Of a stretch of 46,694 nucleotides of DNA, positions 8,415 to 15,624 are shown piece by piece. The notes under the pieces were generated by a model. The model ran no database searches and had not been told where the DNA came from. It worked only from the letters and a program-made list of their open reading frames with translations. Both the position numbers and the translations under genes were made by a program. Within the stretch, counting starts at the first letter, position 1; the number at the start of each line of letters is the position of its first letter. Origin of the DNA: CAZMRW01 sp964568805. GTDB taxonomy: Bacteria; Pseudomonadota; Gammaproteobacteria; Methylococcales; Methylomonadaceae. The stretch lies in the NCBI GenBank assembly GCA_964568805.1, contig CAZMRW010000025.1, positions 1 to 46,694 of the forward strand, read 5' to 3'.

Positions 8415-8891
8415 TCAGTCCTCGGTGGTTTCTTGGGGTTGTGGGGATGTGGAAATGTAGAAATCACGCATCAATTGATGCTTATTCTTTTTTCCCCAAT
8501 AAAATAGAAGATTACCCAGCACTGACCAGTCGGCATAAGCAACGGGCTTTATTTGTTGCACGACGCGCCTTAACTGAATCAGGTCATCAGGGGAGTCACG
8601 GCGCACCACTAAAAACAGGCGTTTCTCGCTAATGCGATGTTCATGCAATGACTTGCCAAGTGGTTTTCCGTTAATCCGCTGCTTAACCCAAGGTAAAAAA
8701 TAAACCAATTGGGCGGCTTGTTTTTCATATTGCTTCAATTGAAATTTTGTCGCGTTAATCAACTGATAAAATGCCGCAATACCCGCCATGTCCTCAGGGC
8801 TAGTTGCTCGGCTTAACAGGGCTTTTTGTCCGTTGTCCAGGCGTTCATAGCGTTCAACTAGCTTTAAATAATCATTTTCTGGTTCACTCAT
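8415..8891 (-). CDS. cse2: Cse2, Cascade small subunit (CasB)
   Basis: Two copies of Cse2 line the inner face of Cascade and stabilise the R-loop. The 158-residue, mostly helical, basic protein has the family segments GQKALLSRATSPEDM, FYQLI and the RRDSPDDLIQLRRVVQ helix that lines the target strand. Length matches the family. It starts by a 4-bp ATGA overlap with cse1 and is followed 2 bp later by the broken DUF4160 gene, so the cargo pair sits between cse2 and cas7e. Confidence 0.95.
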   Translation of the reverse strand: MSEPENDYLKLVERYERLDNGQKALLSRATSPEDMAGIAAFYQLINATKFQLKQYEKQAAQLVYFLPWVKQRINGKPLGKSLHEHRISEKRLFLVVRRDSPDDLIQLRRVVQQIKPVAYADWSVLGNLLFYWGKKNKHQLMRDFYISTSPQPQETTED

Positions 8892-10414
8892 GTACGGCTC
8901 CCATTTTTGTTGAGCATGTTGTTTAACAGGGCACGGCTTTCAATAATGGCCTGTAGCATTTTCGGGTCGTGTTCATAAGGCATCATAATTTGTTCAAAAA
9001 TGTTTCGCGCCAAATCAGCAAATTGCTTTTGATAAGTCGAAATATCATCATTCCACGCCATTTTCCTTAGAATACCGTGCATCAAGCTTTCTGAATTATC
9101 AAAATACGCTTGCTTGGCTTTGCCCTTAACGGCTTTTTTAAACCCTGATTCTTTAGCTTTACGCTTGTCTTTATCTATAGCGATACGGGCAAACTCATTC
9201 ATTGCCCACTCCAGTTTTTTATACACATCCAGCCCCATAATAATCAGTTGATTTATTTCAGCACTTTTATTTTCCCAGTCGGTGGCAAGGCTATAGGTTT
9301 CATGCTTGCGTCCCGCTAGGCTTTCAGCGCTGCCGCCTTTTACGTAGCCACCTATGGCTAATTTAATATTTTTTCCCCGCCAAGTGCTGTTATCTTGGTA
9401 TTGCTGTACGACCAAAGCACAGCTAGTACCTTCCTGTTGGGTATCAACGAGCTTTACTTGTAATTGGGTATAAAAGAAACTCAGCATTTGTCCCCACAAT
9501 GGCAAATCATTACGAGCAGAAAGAAAGGGCTTTTCCTTGGCGTTGCCTGTATGTAAACGCAGCATATCAATCGGTGTGTGCGGATGTTGCCAAAAACCAG
9601 GCACACTGCACATTCCCGTATTTTTGAAAAATCCGGAGGCTAATCCATCTTTAACCTCCAGCTTTATTTTGGCTGGCTGCCAAAATAAGCCGCGTAACAA
9701 GCCGATATGTAGCGCATTTTCTGATTTGTTTGAATGCGGTGCGATAACCCATGTCGGTTGTTGAATGTCTGCGTTTACTAATTCGGGGGCTTTCTCAAGC
9801 AAAAACGCTTTGCTCAGTACGTTTGTCCAGATCGTTTTTCTTAAATTTTCACTTAAAACCAAGGTTGTTAGCGGCATAGAACCTTTTAAACCTACCGAAA
9901 ATGCCGCGCCGCCTAAACTAAAACCATTTGTCGCTTGTTGAAATAAAGCAATGGCTGCATCGCCCAAATGTACCGACTGAATTTCATCGGGAGTATTGAA
10001 AAAGCCATTAGATGATGCGCTGGTACTGGTTTTTTCAGGCAAACCCACAAACAGCTTCTGCAATGATGCCCAGTTTTTATTATCTTTTTCTGGTGTTACG
10101 CTGGCTGTTTGCATGAACGGCGTTTGAGAATGGAGCAAATCAAACCACGCTATAAACGGCTGAATAGCTTGTTCATACTCAGCTTCGGATAGTGGTTCAG
10201 ACCAGCGTTTTTTCAGTGTTTTCGCATCTTCCGGCATCAACACCACCTGCACCAAACAAACCAGCAGCTGCAAGGCGGCAAGATCCATGTCGTCACGCAA
10301 AACAGCTATGCGCCAGTCCTGTTCTTGTTTGTCGCATAGCAGTTGTTTTAAGGAAATCCGTTGTGATGCATTGTTTAACGATACGGGTATCCAACTATCA
10401 ATCAATAAATTCAT
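8888..10414 (-). CDS. cse1: Cse1 (Cas8e/CasA), Cascade large subunit and PAM reader
   Basis: Cse1 recognises the PAM, starts R-loop formation and recruits Cas3. The 508-residue protein begins MNLLIDSWIPVSLNN, as is usual for the family, and has the NxxPFMQ-like region (HSQTPFMQTASV), a central segment with GLLRGLFWQPAKI, and a C-terminal four-helix bundle. The ATG at 10414 has GGAG upstream. It is the first Cascade gene, 54 bp after a small hydrophobic peptide gene, and is expressed from a promoter about 240 bp upstream that appears to be a target of the divergent mini-CRISPR RNA. Confidence 0.96.
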   Translation of the reverse strand: MNLLIDSWIPVSLNNASQRISLKQLLCDKQEQDWRIAVLRDDMDLAALQLLVCLVQVVLMPEDAKTLKKRWSEPLSEAEYEQAIQPFIAWFDLLHSQTPFMQTASVTPEKDNKNWASLQKLFVGLPEKTSTSASSNGFFNTPDEIQSVHLGDAAIALFQQATNGFSLGGAAFSVGLKGSMPLTTLVLSENLRKTIWTNVLSKAFLLEKAPELVNADIQQPTWVIAPHSNKSENALHIGLLRGLFWQPAKIKLEVKDGLASGFFKNTGMCSVPGFWQHPHTPIDMLRLHTGNAKEKPFLSARNDLPLWGQMLSFFYTQLQVKLVDTQQEGTSCALVVQQYQDNSTWRGKNIKLAIGGYVKGGSAESLAGRKHETYSLATDWENKSAEINQLIIMGLDVYKKLEWAMNEFARIAIDKDKRKAKESGFKKAVKGKAKQAYFDNSESLMHGILRKMAWNDDISTYQKQFADLARNIFEQIMMPYEHDPKMLQAIIESRALLNNMLNKNGSRT

Positions 10415-10468
10415 TTTTTCTCCAGCCTACACAGCACGTAAACAAGAGCAATGTTTCCGCGCGTTACG

Positions 10469-10576
10469 TTAAAATCGAATAAGAGCAACAAGAACAATGA
10501 GTAACGCCAAAGCAACAAGTCCATTAGGCGTAATTTGGTTTACAACACTTATCAGTTTTTCGACGTATTTAATCAT
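10469..10576 (-). CDS. 35-residue hydrophobic peptide gene leading the cse1 operon
   Basis: This small gene was found by reading the minus strand of the cas3-cse1 gap. The ATG at 10576 has AGGA upstream at good spacing. The peptide begins MIKYVEKLISVVNQITPNG and continues with a membrane helix, LVALALLIVLVALIRF. This is the architecture of a one-helix membrane peptide with a charged N-terminus, similar in style to small hydrophobic type I toxins but without recognisable homology. It lies between the cse1 promoter and cse1, so it is the first gene of the Cascade transcript and would be repressed together with it. Confidence 0.6.
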   Translation of the reverse strand: MIKYVEKLISVVNQITPNGLVALALLIVLVALIRF

Positions 10577-10644
10577 CCGGCTTCCTAAAAAAGTTAAGAC
10601 GGGAGAGATGATAACGCCAAAGCAGAAAAATACAAATAAAATTT

Positions 10645-10679
10645 AAGTCTTTATTTAGATTATATAAAATAAATTTTGT
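10645..10679 (+). promoter_or_regulatory. Predicted Cascade-binding operator: PAM plus partial match to the mini-CRISPR spacer
   Basis: AAG at 10645-10647, the standard type I-E PAM, is followed by a protospacer-like stretch at 10648-10679. Against the mini-CRISPR spacer (10739-10770) it matches 17 of the first 20 bases; mismatches are at positions 6, 12 and 15. The seed compares as TCTTTTTTTAG (spacer) and TCTTTATTTAG (site). Positions 6 and 12 are the flipped-out bases that type I-E Cascade does not read. Of the last 12 bases only 3 match, consistent with binding without cleavage by Cas3. The site covers the -10 box and predicted start of cse1 transcription. Confidence 0.8.
10659..10664 (-). 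promoter_or_regulatory. -10 box of the cse1 operon promoter
   Basis: On the minus strand this is a perfect TATAAT, preceded by an AT-rich segment. No good -35 lies 16-18 bp upstream (GAAAAC or AAAACC), which suggests a weak or activator-dependent promoter. Transcription would start near 10652 and run through the small peptide gene into cse1. The box lies inside the site matched by the mini-CRISPR spacer. Confidence 0.6.
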
Positions 10680-10703
10680 CGGTTTTCGTAGTTATCCTAT
10701 AAA
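10676..10703 (+). promoter_or_regulatory. Promoter of the mini-CRISPR
   Basis: On the plus strand TTGTCG (10676-10681) and TATAAA (10698-10703) are separated by 16 bp. The predicted start, 7 bp beyond the -10 box, is about 10710, exactly the first base of the mini-CRISPR. This promoter is back to back with the minus-strand cse1 promoter and partly overlaps the predicted Cascade operator, so the RNA may also limit its own synthesis. Confidence 0.6.
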
Positions 10704-10709
10704 ATAAAA

Positions 10710-10799
10710 GCATTCCCCACACTTGTGGGGATGAACCGTCTTTTTTTAGTTTTTATAAGCGGATTCTAAATAGTTCCCCACACTTGTGGGGATTCGTAA
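10710..10799 (+). CRISPR. Two-repeat mini-CRISPR (CreR/CreA-like regulatory crRNA gene)
   Basis: Two repeat-like units start at 10710 and 10771, exactly 61 bp apart like the main array, around a 32-bp spacer (10739-10770). They are on the strand opposite to the cas genes and array. Repeat 1 matches the array repeat at 26 of 29 positions: stem CCCCAC/GTGGGG and handle ATGAACCG are intact, while the loop is ACTT instead of ACCC. Repeat 2 has the same stem and loop but its last bases are unrelated to the handle. That is what one functional crRNA needs: handle from repeat 1, 3' stem from repeat 2. I infer Cas6e processes it and Cascade uses it as a regulatory guide. Confidence 0.88.
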
Positions 10800-10827
10800 G
10801 GAACGGCTATCACAACCGTTCCTTACG
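10795..10827 (+). terminator. Hairpin ending the mini-CRISPR transcript, shared with the cas3 3' end
   Basis: A perfect 12-bp stem, CGTAAGGAACGG with CCGTTCCTTACG, encloses a 9-nt loop. On the plus strand it follows repeat 2 and is trailed by a weak T-rich stretch, so it may end the mini-CRISPR RNA. On the minus strand it contains the cas3 stop codon and could end or protect the cas3 mRNA. No long T-run follows on that side. Confidence 0.55.
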
Positions 10828-13465
10828 CTTTCGTTATTGTCAGGCCCACCTCTTTACAGTAAGCAATCGTCACTTTATCAAGTTTACTAAGCCATTGTCC
10901 GTTTTCAAGAACCATCGGTAGAAAACGTAAACCTCTAGCATCTGCTTTGGGAAGTTGATCTTGCCATCGCTGAGACACAGAAACCGAATTTAAACTGATC
11001 TCTTGCCAATATTGCCATTTTTCCAAGCCCTCTAAATCAACATCGTCCAAGGTAAAAAACTTGCCTTGTTTTTTTACCACCAGAATGAGGGTCAAGCTCA
11101 TTTCGCCGTCACGCGTCAAAGACCCTGCCTTATCGCTTTCATCACTTTTAATCTCTTCTACCTTTCGATTGACCATCATGTTGGCAACCATGCGCTGAAC
11201 GCCGACGATTTCATCAACATATTTATGGAAAGCCGTTTCTACCGCTTCCGGCTCATTACCCCAAGCCTCTTCACAATAAACCCTTTCGATCCAATCCCGA
11301 TAAGCAGTATAGGTTTTCAATTCTTCTTGGTTTGATTTAAAGACAATCTCTTGATTTTTCAGCAACTGCTCTGTCCGCCACAATGCCCGTAAATTCTGAT
11401 AAACATAGCTCGTATCGCCATAAACCGCTTCCGCAGTCGGCACAATCACCACGCAACGTGGCTGTTCAAAGCCGGGTGGTCTCTTGCGTAGATGGCGATG
11501 CAGGCGGCCTAAACGCTGAAACAATAAATCGACCGGACAAAGTTGGGTCAGCATCCAGTCAAAATCCAAATCGAGGCTTTGCTCCACAACTTGGGTTGCC
11601 ACTAAAATCCGCCCGCCGCCTGCTGCGCGGTGTTGTTTTTCTTTACCGTAATAGCGGCTAATGTCTTGTTCTATTTGTTGGCGGTCGATAAACCGGAACC
11701 GTGAATGGAACAAATCAACGGGTGTGGTCGTTAATGCGGCGAGTTGTTGAGCGATATGCTGGGCATCGGCAACCAAATTGCAGATGACGGCAACTTTCGC
11801 GCCTTGTTTGGCAGCTTGGGCGATTTTTTCCAGTTGTTCAGCCGTTAAAATTAGTTGGTCAGCTTGCCAGGTTTCGACACTTACCCGGCGTTCGGTAGAC
11901 GGTTCTGATGCGGGCAATGCAAAGGGAAGAATCTGATTATGAGAAGCATGGGTCACTAACGGGTATGCCGGATTTTGCTGTTCCGACACAACGCCCCAGC
12001 TCTGTAATAATTTGGCTTTTTGATGATGCGGCAAGGTCGCCGATAATAAAATGACACTGCCAGCAGCTTGCTTTTGGCACTCTAGCACTTTAGCCAATAA
12101 GCCATACATGTAACTATCGTAGGCATGCACTTCATCAACAATTAAAATGCTTTTTTGAATGCCAAAACCACGCACGAATTGATGGCGCACGGGCAATACC
12201 GATAATAAAACCTGGTCGATGGTGCAAACGCCAATCTGCCCTAGAAACGCCCGTTTTTTGCTCGCCCCCAGCCATTCTGAACATTGCACGCCCGCTTCTT
12301 CTGTACCTTGGGCCGTCAACCGGCTGTTTGCCAAAATGTTTTCAAAATCAGGGTTCAATTTACTTTTGCCGTGCGCCAAAACCACATTTGCGCCTCCTGC
12401 GAACAATTTATCGGCAACATCTTGTAAGCGCTTCAACATGGCGTTAGCTGTGGCTTGAGTAGGTAGCGCAAAGATAATGCCGCCGCTAAAACTGGTTTCA
12501 GACGTTAATAACTTGGAGGCATAGGCTAACGCGGTTTCAGTTTTACCTGAGCCTGTGGGAGCTTCGATTAGTGTTAAACCTTGGGTAAGCGGAAACTGAT
12601 CGACCAGCGTTTGTAGCCCTTGCGGTTTGTAGCTTGGGAATAACGCCGCCATGCCGCCATTCCCTTCAACTTTTGTCAATATCCCGAAAGCACTAAGGGC
12701 TTTGGCGGCAAATGGCAAGCGCGAATCAAAATAGGCTTGTAAATCGGTTTGTATTGATGCTTGATAGGCAAAATAGTCTGTTGATGAGCCTATCCAGTCA
12801 CAAACACTGCAAAATCCAGCCAGCATCGTTGGCAAGTTTTCTGGCATATCGCTCAATTCCAAATCCGCTCGTTGTAAAAAAAGCTGTTTAAGGCTTAGTA
12901 CCCATTCAATACGCGCGTGTTTATCTTGTTGTTTAATGTCTTCGTTGATAAATGCAGGTTCTACCAGAGATTGATTGTCAGGAATACGCCCGTGATGTCC
13001 AGCAACTTGTTGCATCCAATCCATTGCGTCGTTTTCAACAATGCAATTGAAGCCATAATCCGAAATTTCTTTTTCAAACCAACCATATCCATTACTGCCG
13101 TGATCATATTTAGACTTATGATCGTATTTGGCATTAATTGACAAATAAGTTTCCAGTTGTAATTTCTGCATTGTTTTCGGAGATTTCATCTGAAATCGAA
13201 TATCCAGCTTGCCTAAATCATGCAAACAAATAAAAAATATCAGCCAGGCATAAGCTTTTTCTTCTGTCTCCAATTGCGTGGATTGTCTGAATTGCTGGCG
13301 TAGCGCAGGGCTGTTTTTCCACCATTGATCCGCCACCGCCGCCACATCAAGACAATGATACGGCAACAGATGATAAGCCAGCCCTCCGCTATCGGCATCT
13401 GGCTTGGCTTTGCCCCAATAGCGGTAATATAGCGGTGGTTCTGTCATGTTTTGATCTGTCGTCAT
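10823..13465 (-). CDS. cas3: Cas3 helicase-nuclease (type I-E)
   Basis: Cas3 is recruited by target-bound Cascade and degrades the displaced DNA strand. The 880-residue protein has an N-terminal HD nuclease domain (YHLLPYHCLD near 31-40, catalytic HD at 82-83 in CLHDLGK, HH at 157-158) and a superfamily 2 helicase: Walker A APTGSGKT at 302-309, DEVH at 444-447, SATLP, and QRLGRLHRH as motif VI. All key residues are present. The ATG at 13465 has a weak AGG site. It is upstream of the Cascade genes on the same strand but separated by the mini-CRISPR control region, so it is probably a separate transcription unit with a promoter in or near the 13491-13543 repeat. Confidence 0.97.
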   Translation of the reverse strand: MTTDQNMTEPPLYYRYWGKAKPDADSGGLAYHLLPYHCLDVAAVADQWWKNSPALRQQFRQSTQLETEEKAYAWLIFFICLHDLGKLDIRFQMKSPKTMQKLQLETYLSINAKYDHKSKYDHGSNGYGWFEKEISDYGFNCIVENDAMDWMQQVAGHHGRIPDNQSLVEPAFINEDIKQQDKHARIEWVLSLKQLFLQRADLELSDMPENLPTMLAGFCSVCDWIGSSTDYFAYQASIQTDLQAYFDSRLPFAAKALSAFGILTKVEGNGGMAALFPSYKPQGLQTLVDQFPLTQGLTLIEAPTGSGKTETALAYASKLLTSETSFSGGIIFALPTQATANAMLKRLQDVADKLFAGGANVVLAHGKSKLNPDFENILANSRLTAQGTEEAGVQCSEWLGASKKRAFLGQIGVCTIDQVLLSVLPVRHQFVRGFGIQKSILIVDEVHAYDSYMYGLLAKVLECQKQAAGSVILLSATLPHHQKAKLLQSWGVVSEQQNPAYPLVTHASHNQILPFALPASEPSTERRVSVETWQADQLILTAEQLEKIAQAAKQGAKVAVICNLVADAQHIAQQLAALTTTPVDLFHSRFRFIDRQQIEQDISRYYGKEKQHRAAGGGRILVATQVVEQSLDLDFDWMLTQLCPVDLLFQRLGRLHRHLRKRPPGFEQPRCVVIVPTAEAVYGDTSYVYQNLRALWRTEQLLKNQEIVFKSNQEELKTYTAYRDWIERVYCEEAWGNEPEAVETAFHKYVDEIVGVQRMVANMMVNRKVEEIKSDESDKAGSLTRDGEMSLTLILVVKKQGKFFTLDDVDLEGLEKWQYWQEISLNSVSVSQRWQDQLPKADARGLRFLPMVLENGQWLSKLDKVTIAYCKEVGLTITKA

Positions 13466-13490
13466 TTATTTCGCCTAGGTTTAGGGGTGT

Positions 13491-13543
13491 ATAAGCATTA
13501 TCCACAGCCACCGTATCAATCGATGCTACGGTGCTGAATTATT
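13491..13543 (-). repeat. 53-bp repeat copy 1, upstream of cas3, with palindrome
   Basis: This segment matches 14313-14365 at 48 of 53 positions in the same orientation. Each copy contains an inverted repeat CACCGTA/TACGGTG (here 13509-13533). On the minus strand it also holds TTGATA followed after 19 bp by TTATAC, a possible but poorly spaced promoter. It ends about 25 bp before the cas3 start. It could be an operator or a duplication boundary. Confidence 0.8.
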
Positions 13544-13808
13544 ATCCTGATTAGCAAAAATCGTCAGCAATCCAACGAAACCGTCGTTCCGGCAAAACTT
13601 ATACCGGCCAGGGAATGTAGTTACCCGGATGCCAGGGATGATTCGTGCCTATCACATCCCTGCATTCTGGATGCCGGCAATCCATGCCGGCTTGACGGAT
13701 TAGCCGAAACTCATGGCTAATCGGTAAGCTTGTCGAAAATCCGGTATTGACGCATAAATTTCAACAGCGGGATCATTAACTTCGATAATTTGCGATAGCG
13801 CAATGAAG
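13544..13808. other. Intergenic region with dispersed-repeat-like sequence
   Basis: I see no gene here. The stretch near 13610-13700 has alternating inverted segments around GCCGGCATGGATTGCCGGCA (minus strand), the style of short palindromic repeats dispersed in gammaproteobacterial genomes. A 40-codon minus-strand frame beginning near 13822 has no recognisable product. Confidence 0.4.
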
Positions 13809-13992
13809 TTAAAAGTCATTTGGCCGGAGATGTATCTGCAATCCGATTTTTAATTTTGTACCGCCTGCACCGGTAAGGAAATGCGTCAATTGCTGCCTGA
13901 TTTTTTTATGGATATGATGGCTGCCGTTAATGCGCCCCAACGCCCAACCCTTGCTTTATACTGCGCAAATGTTTTCCCCAAACCGGCGGCAT
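13809..13992 (-). pseudogene. Frameshifted hicA toxin remnant
   Basis: Within the end of the hicB frame, an internal ATG at 13992 begins MPPVWGKHLRSIKQ, typical of a HicA start. After a one-base frame change the sequence continues GWALGRINGSHHIHKK, then GTKLKIGLQIHL and a stop at 13809-13811. HicA toxins carry GW.LVRINGSHHIY with the catalytic histidine, followed by a basic C-terminal helix. The motif is present but the frame is broken and the middle is degenerate, so the toxin is probably inactive. Confidence 0.7.
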
Positions 13993-14193
13993 ACGGCTAT
14001 CTCCATTATTTTGCTCTTCCCTATTGCTGGTAAAGTATTCCATCTCGACGATTAAACAACCTTTTACGGCTTCGTGGAGGTTGCTCAATAACTCATCAAT
14101 GGTCTCGCCTTGAATGACGCAACCTGGAATCGAGGGCACTTCGGCCCAATACCCGTCTTCTTCCGTTTTATGAACGATAATTTTAAGTTTCAT
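13927..14193 (-). CDS. hicB: HicB-like antitoxin, fused in frame to the broken hicA start
   Basis: Residues 1-50 match the HicB fold: MKLKIIVHKTEEDGYWAEVP, SIPGCVIQGETIDELLSNL and HEAVKGCL. HicB neutralises the HicA RNase and often represses its own promoter. The last 21 residues are the start of the hicA remnant read in frame, so the usual C-terminus is missing or fused. The ATG at 14193 has AGGA upstream. It sits between cas3 and the WYL regulator, bracketed by two copies of a 53-bp repeat. With its toxin broken it may be a relic or may serve as a stand-alone regulator. Confidence 0.75.
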   Translation of the reverse strand: MKLKIIVHKTEEDGYWAEVPSIPGCVIQGETIDELLSNLHEAVKGCLIVEMEYFTSNREEQNNGDSRMPPVWGKHLRSIKQGLGVGAH

Positions 14194-14312
14194 TGAGCGT
14201 CCTCGTTGTCAATAAATACATTTGTATGAGCCGGTCGTTACTAATTCATCCGGCACATTAAATGCCGGTGTCTTCTTATCGATAAGCTTTCAATATGATG
14301 TGCAGTTAATAC

Positions 14313-14365
14313 ATAAGTATTATCCGCACTCACCGTATCAATCCATGCTACGGTGCTGAATTATT
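14313..14365 (-). repeat. 53-bp repeat copy 2, at the 3' end of the WYL gene
   Basis: This is the second copy of the 13491-13543 element, with the palindrome at 14331-14355. It contains the last codons and stop of the WYL gene and lies about 120 bp upstream of hicB. A shared sequence upstream of both cas3 and hicB suggests a common operator, or duplication of the WYL gene end when the hicBA segment arrived. Confidence 0.8.
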
Positions 14366-15337
14366 TTTATACATTTCCGCCATGGCCAGGATTTCCTGCT
14401 GCGCGGCTTCCCTTAAAAAATCCGGCGCGATGATTTCGACGTGGCGTCCGTGTTTCAGGATGTCCATCAGCAGTTCACGGTGGTCGCTAAAGGGAATGGT
14501 GAGTTCGTAGCTGCAGTCGTCGAGCCAACGTCCTGTTTGTTCGGAATGCCAGCGTTCGTCACTGACCCAGCGGGCGCGTTGCGGGGTGAATTTGAGTTTG
14601 GCGAGGTGCTCGGCTTTGCCGGAAAAAATACCATAGGAGGAAGTGTAGTATTCTTCCAGTTGTTTGCGTTCGATGGTTTTGGCAGACTGGTTTAGCCGGG
14701 CGGCAAATTTGATGTTTTCGACGGCAAAGGTGCGCAGTTCTTTTTTGACATGGCACCAGGCGTCGAGGTACCAGTTGTCGCGGTAATAGACCAAAGTTTG
14801 CGGAGAGACGGCGCGCTCCGTGGTTAGGCCGTCGCTGCGCGCCTGATAGATCAATTGCAATTGTTGCCGGTCGAACAGGGCGGAGGCGATTTTGTTGAAG
14901 AGTGGCGTGACGCCTTTTTGCCGGGCAGCCATCGTCAGTATTTTAATACTTTCCAGTTTTCTTCCGGCGCTGCTTTTGTCTAACGCCAGCAGTTTTTCCA
15001 CGCGCTTTTGCAACTGAAGGATGTGCTCGCCGAAAATGCCTTGAGATAAATTGGTGAGCAGCGTATGGCAGGTCAACAGGCCCCAGAGCTCCTCGGCGTT
15101 GAACCAAAGGCCTGGCAATTCGTAGGGATGCGCGCCGTTTTCGGTGTCGTAGTAGTAGCCGTTGCGTTGCCGGTCATATACTACGGGCGCGGCGAAATGA
15201 TCACGCATGACGGTGATCAGCCGTTTGACGGTGGCTTCTGAACACTCCAGTCGTTCTTGAAGTTCCTTGTTTGCTATCGGCGTGCGGCGGCCGGAGAGGA
15301 TGTTATGCAGTTGATAGATGCGTTCGAAGCGGTCCAT
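14348..15337 (-). CDS. WYL-domain transcriptional regulator next to cas3
   Basis: The 329-residue protein has an N-terminal winged helix-turn-helix (MDRFERIYQLHNILSGRRTP, then LQERLECSEATVKRLITVMR), a central WYL domain with LVYYRDNWYLDAWCHVKKEL, and a C-terminal WCX-like extension. WYL proteins are ligand-sensing regulators; several act on CRISPR-Cas, BREX or CBASS loci as repressors or modulators. Its place directly upstream of the cas genes on the same strand suggests it controls them, but nothing in the sequence proves this. The 3' end lies inside a 53-bp repeat also found before cas3. The 5' flank is a gene-free region. Confidence 0.9.
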   Translation of the reverse strand: MDRFERIYQLHNILSGRRTPIANKELQERLECSEATVKRLITVMRDHFAAPVVYDRQRNGYYYDTENGAHPYELPGLWFNAEELWGLLTCHTLLTNLSQGIFGEHILQLQKRVEKLLALDKSSAGRKLESIKILTMAARQKGVTPLFNKIASALFDRQQLQLIYQARSDGLTTERAVSPQTLVYYRDNWYLDAWCHVKKELRTFAVENIKFAARLNQSAKTIERKQLEEYYTSSYGIFSGKAEHLAKLKFTPQRARWVSDERWHSEQTGRWLDDCSYELTIPFSDHRELLMDILKHGRHVEIIAPDFLREAAQQEILAMAEMYKNNSAP

Positions 15338-15624
15338 GAGGATTACAGCGCTGGTCTGGTGAGATATCTACCAAGTATAGACTGTCTAGCGGCTACCGTT
15401 CTCTTTCTGATTTGTGAGGGCAACTACTCATCGTTTCAAACGTTTTAGCATTCAATATTTCTCCTCATCCTACCTTCTCCCGCTGGGAAAGGAATACTAT
15501 TGATCCGGCCTGATAATATTTGTAACCGTATGAACCTGTTCTATCGAAACTCTCCCGCCTTTCGACAAGCTCAAGGCGAACGGAGTTAATACTTCACGGG
15601 TCCGAATCAATATGAGGAATTTTT

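Noticed and set aside
10192..10482. Plus-strand frames over the start of cse1
   Set aside because: They are antisense to cse1 and the small peptide gene and lack ribosome sites.
10645..10679. The promoter site as a true immune target (autoimmunity)
   Set aside because: Twelve of 32 positions mismatch, mostly distal, which should not permit efficient Cas3 cleavage; a regulatory reading fits better.
10710..10799. Chance similarity or a displaced fragment of the main array
   Set aside because: The exact 61-bp spacing, shared ACTT loop, opposite orientation, aligned promoter and PAM-flanked target are not expected from a passive fragment.
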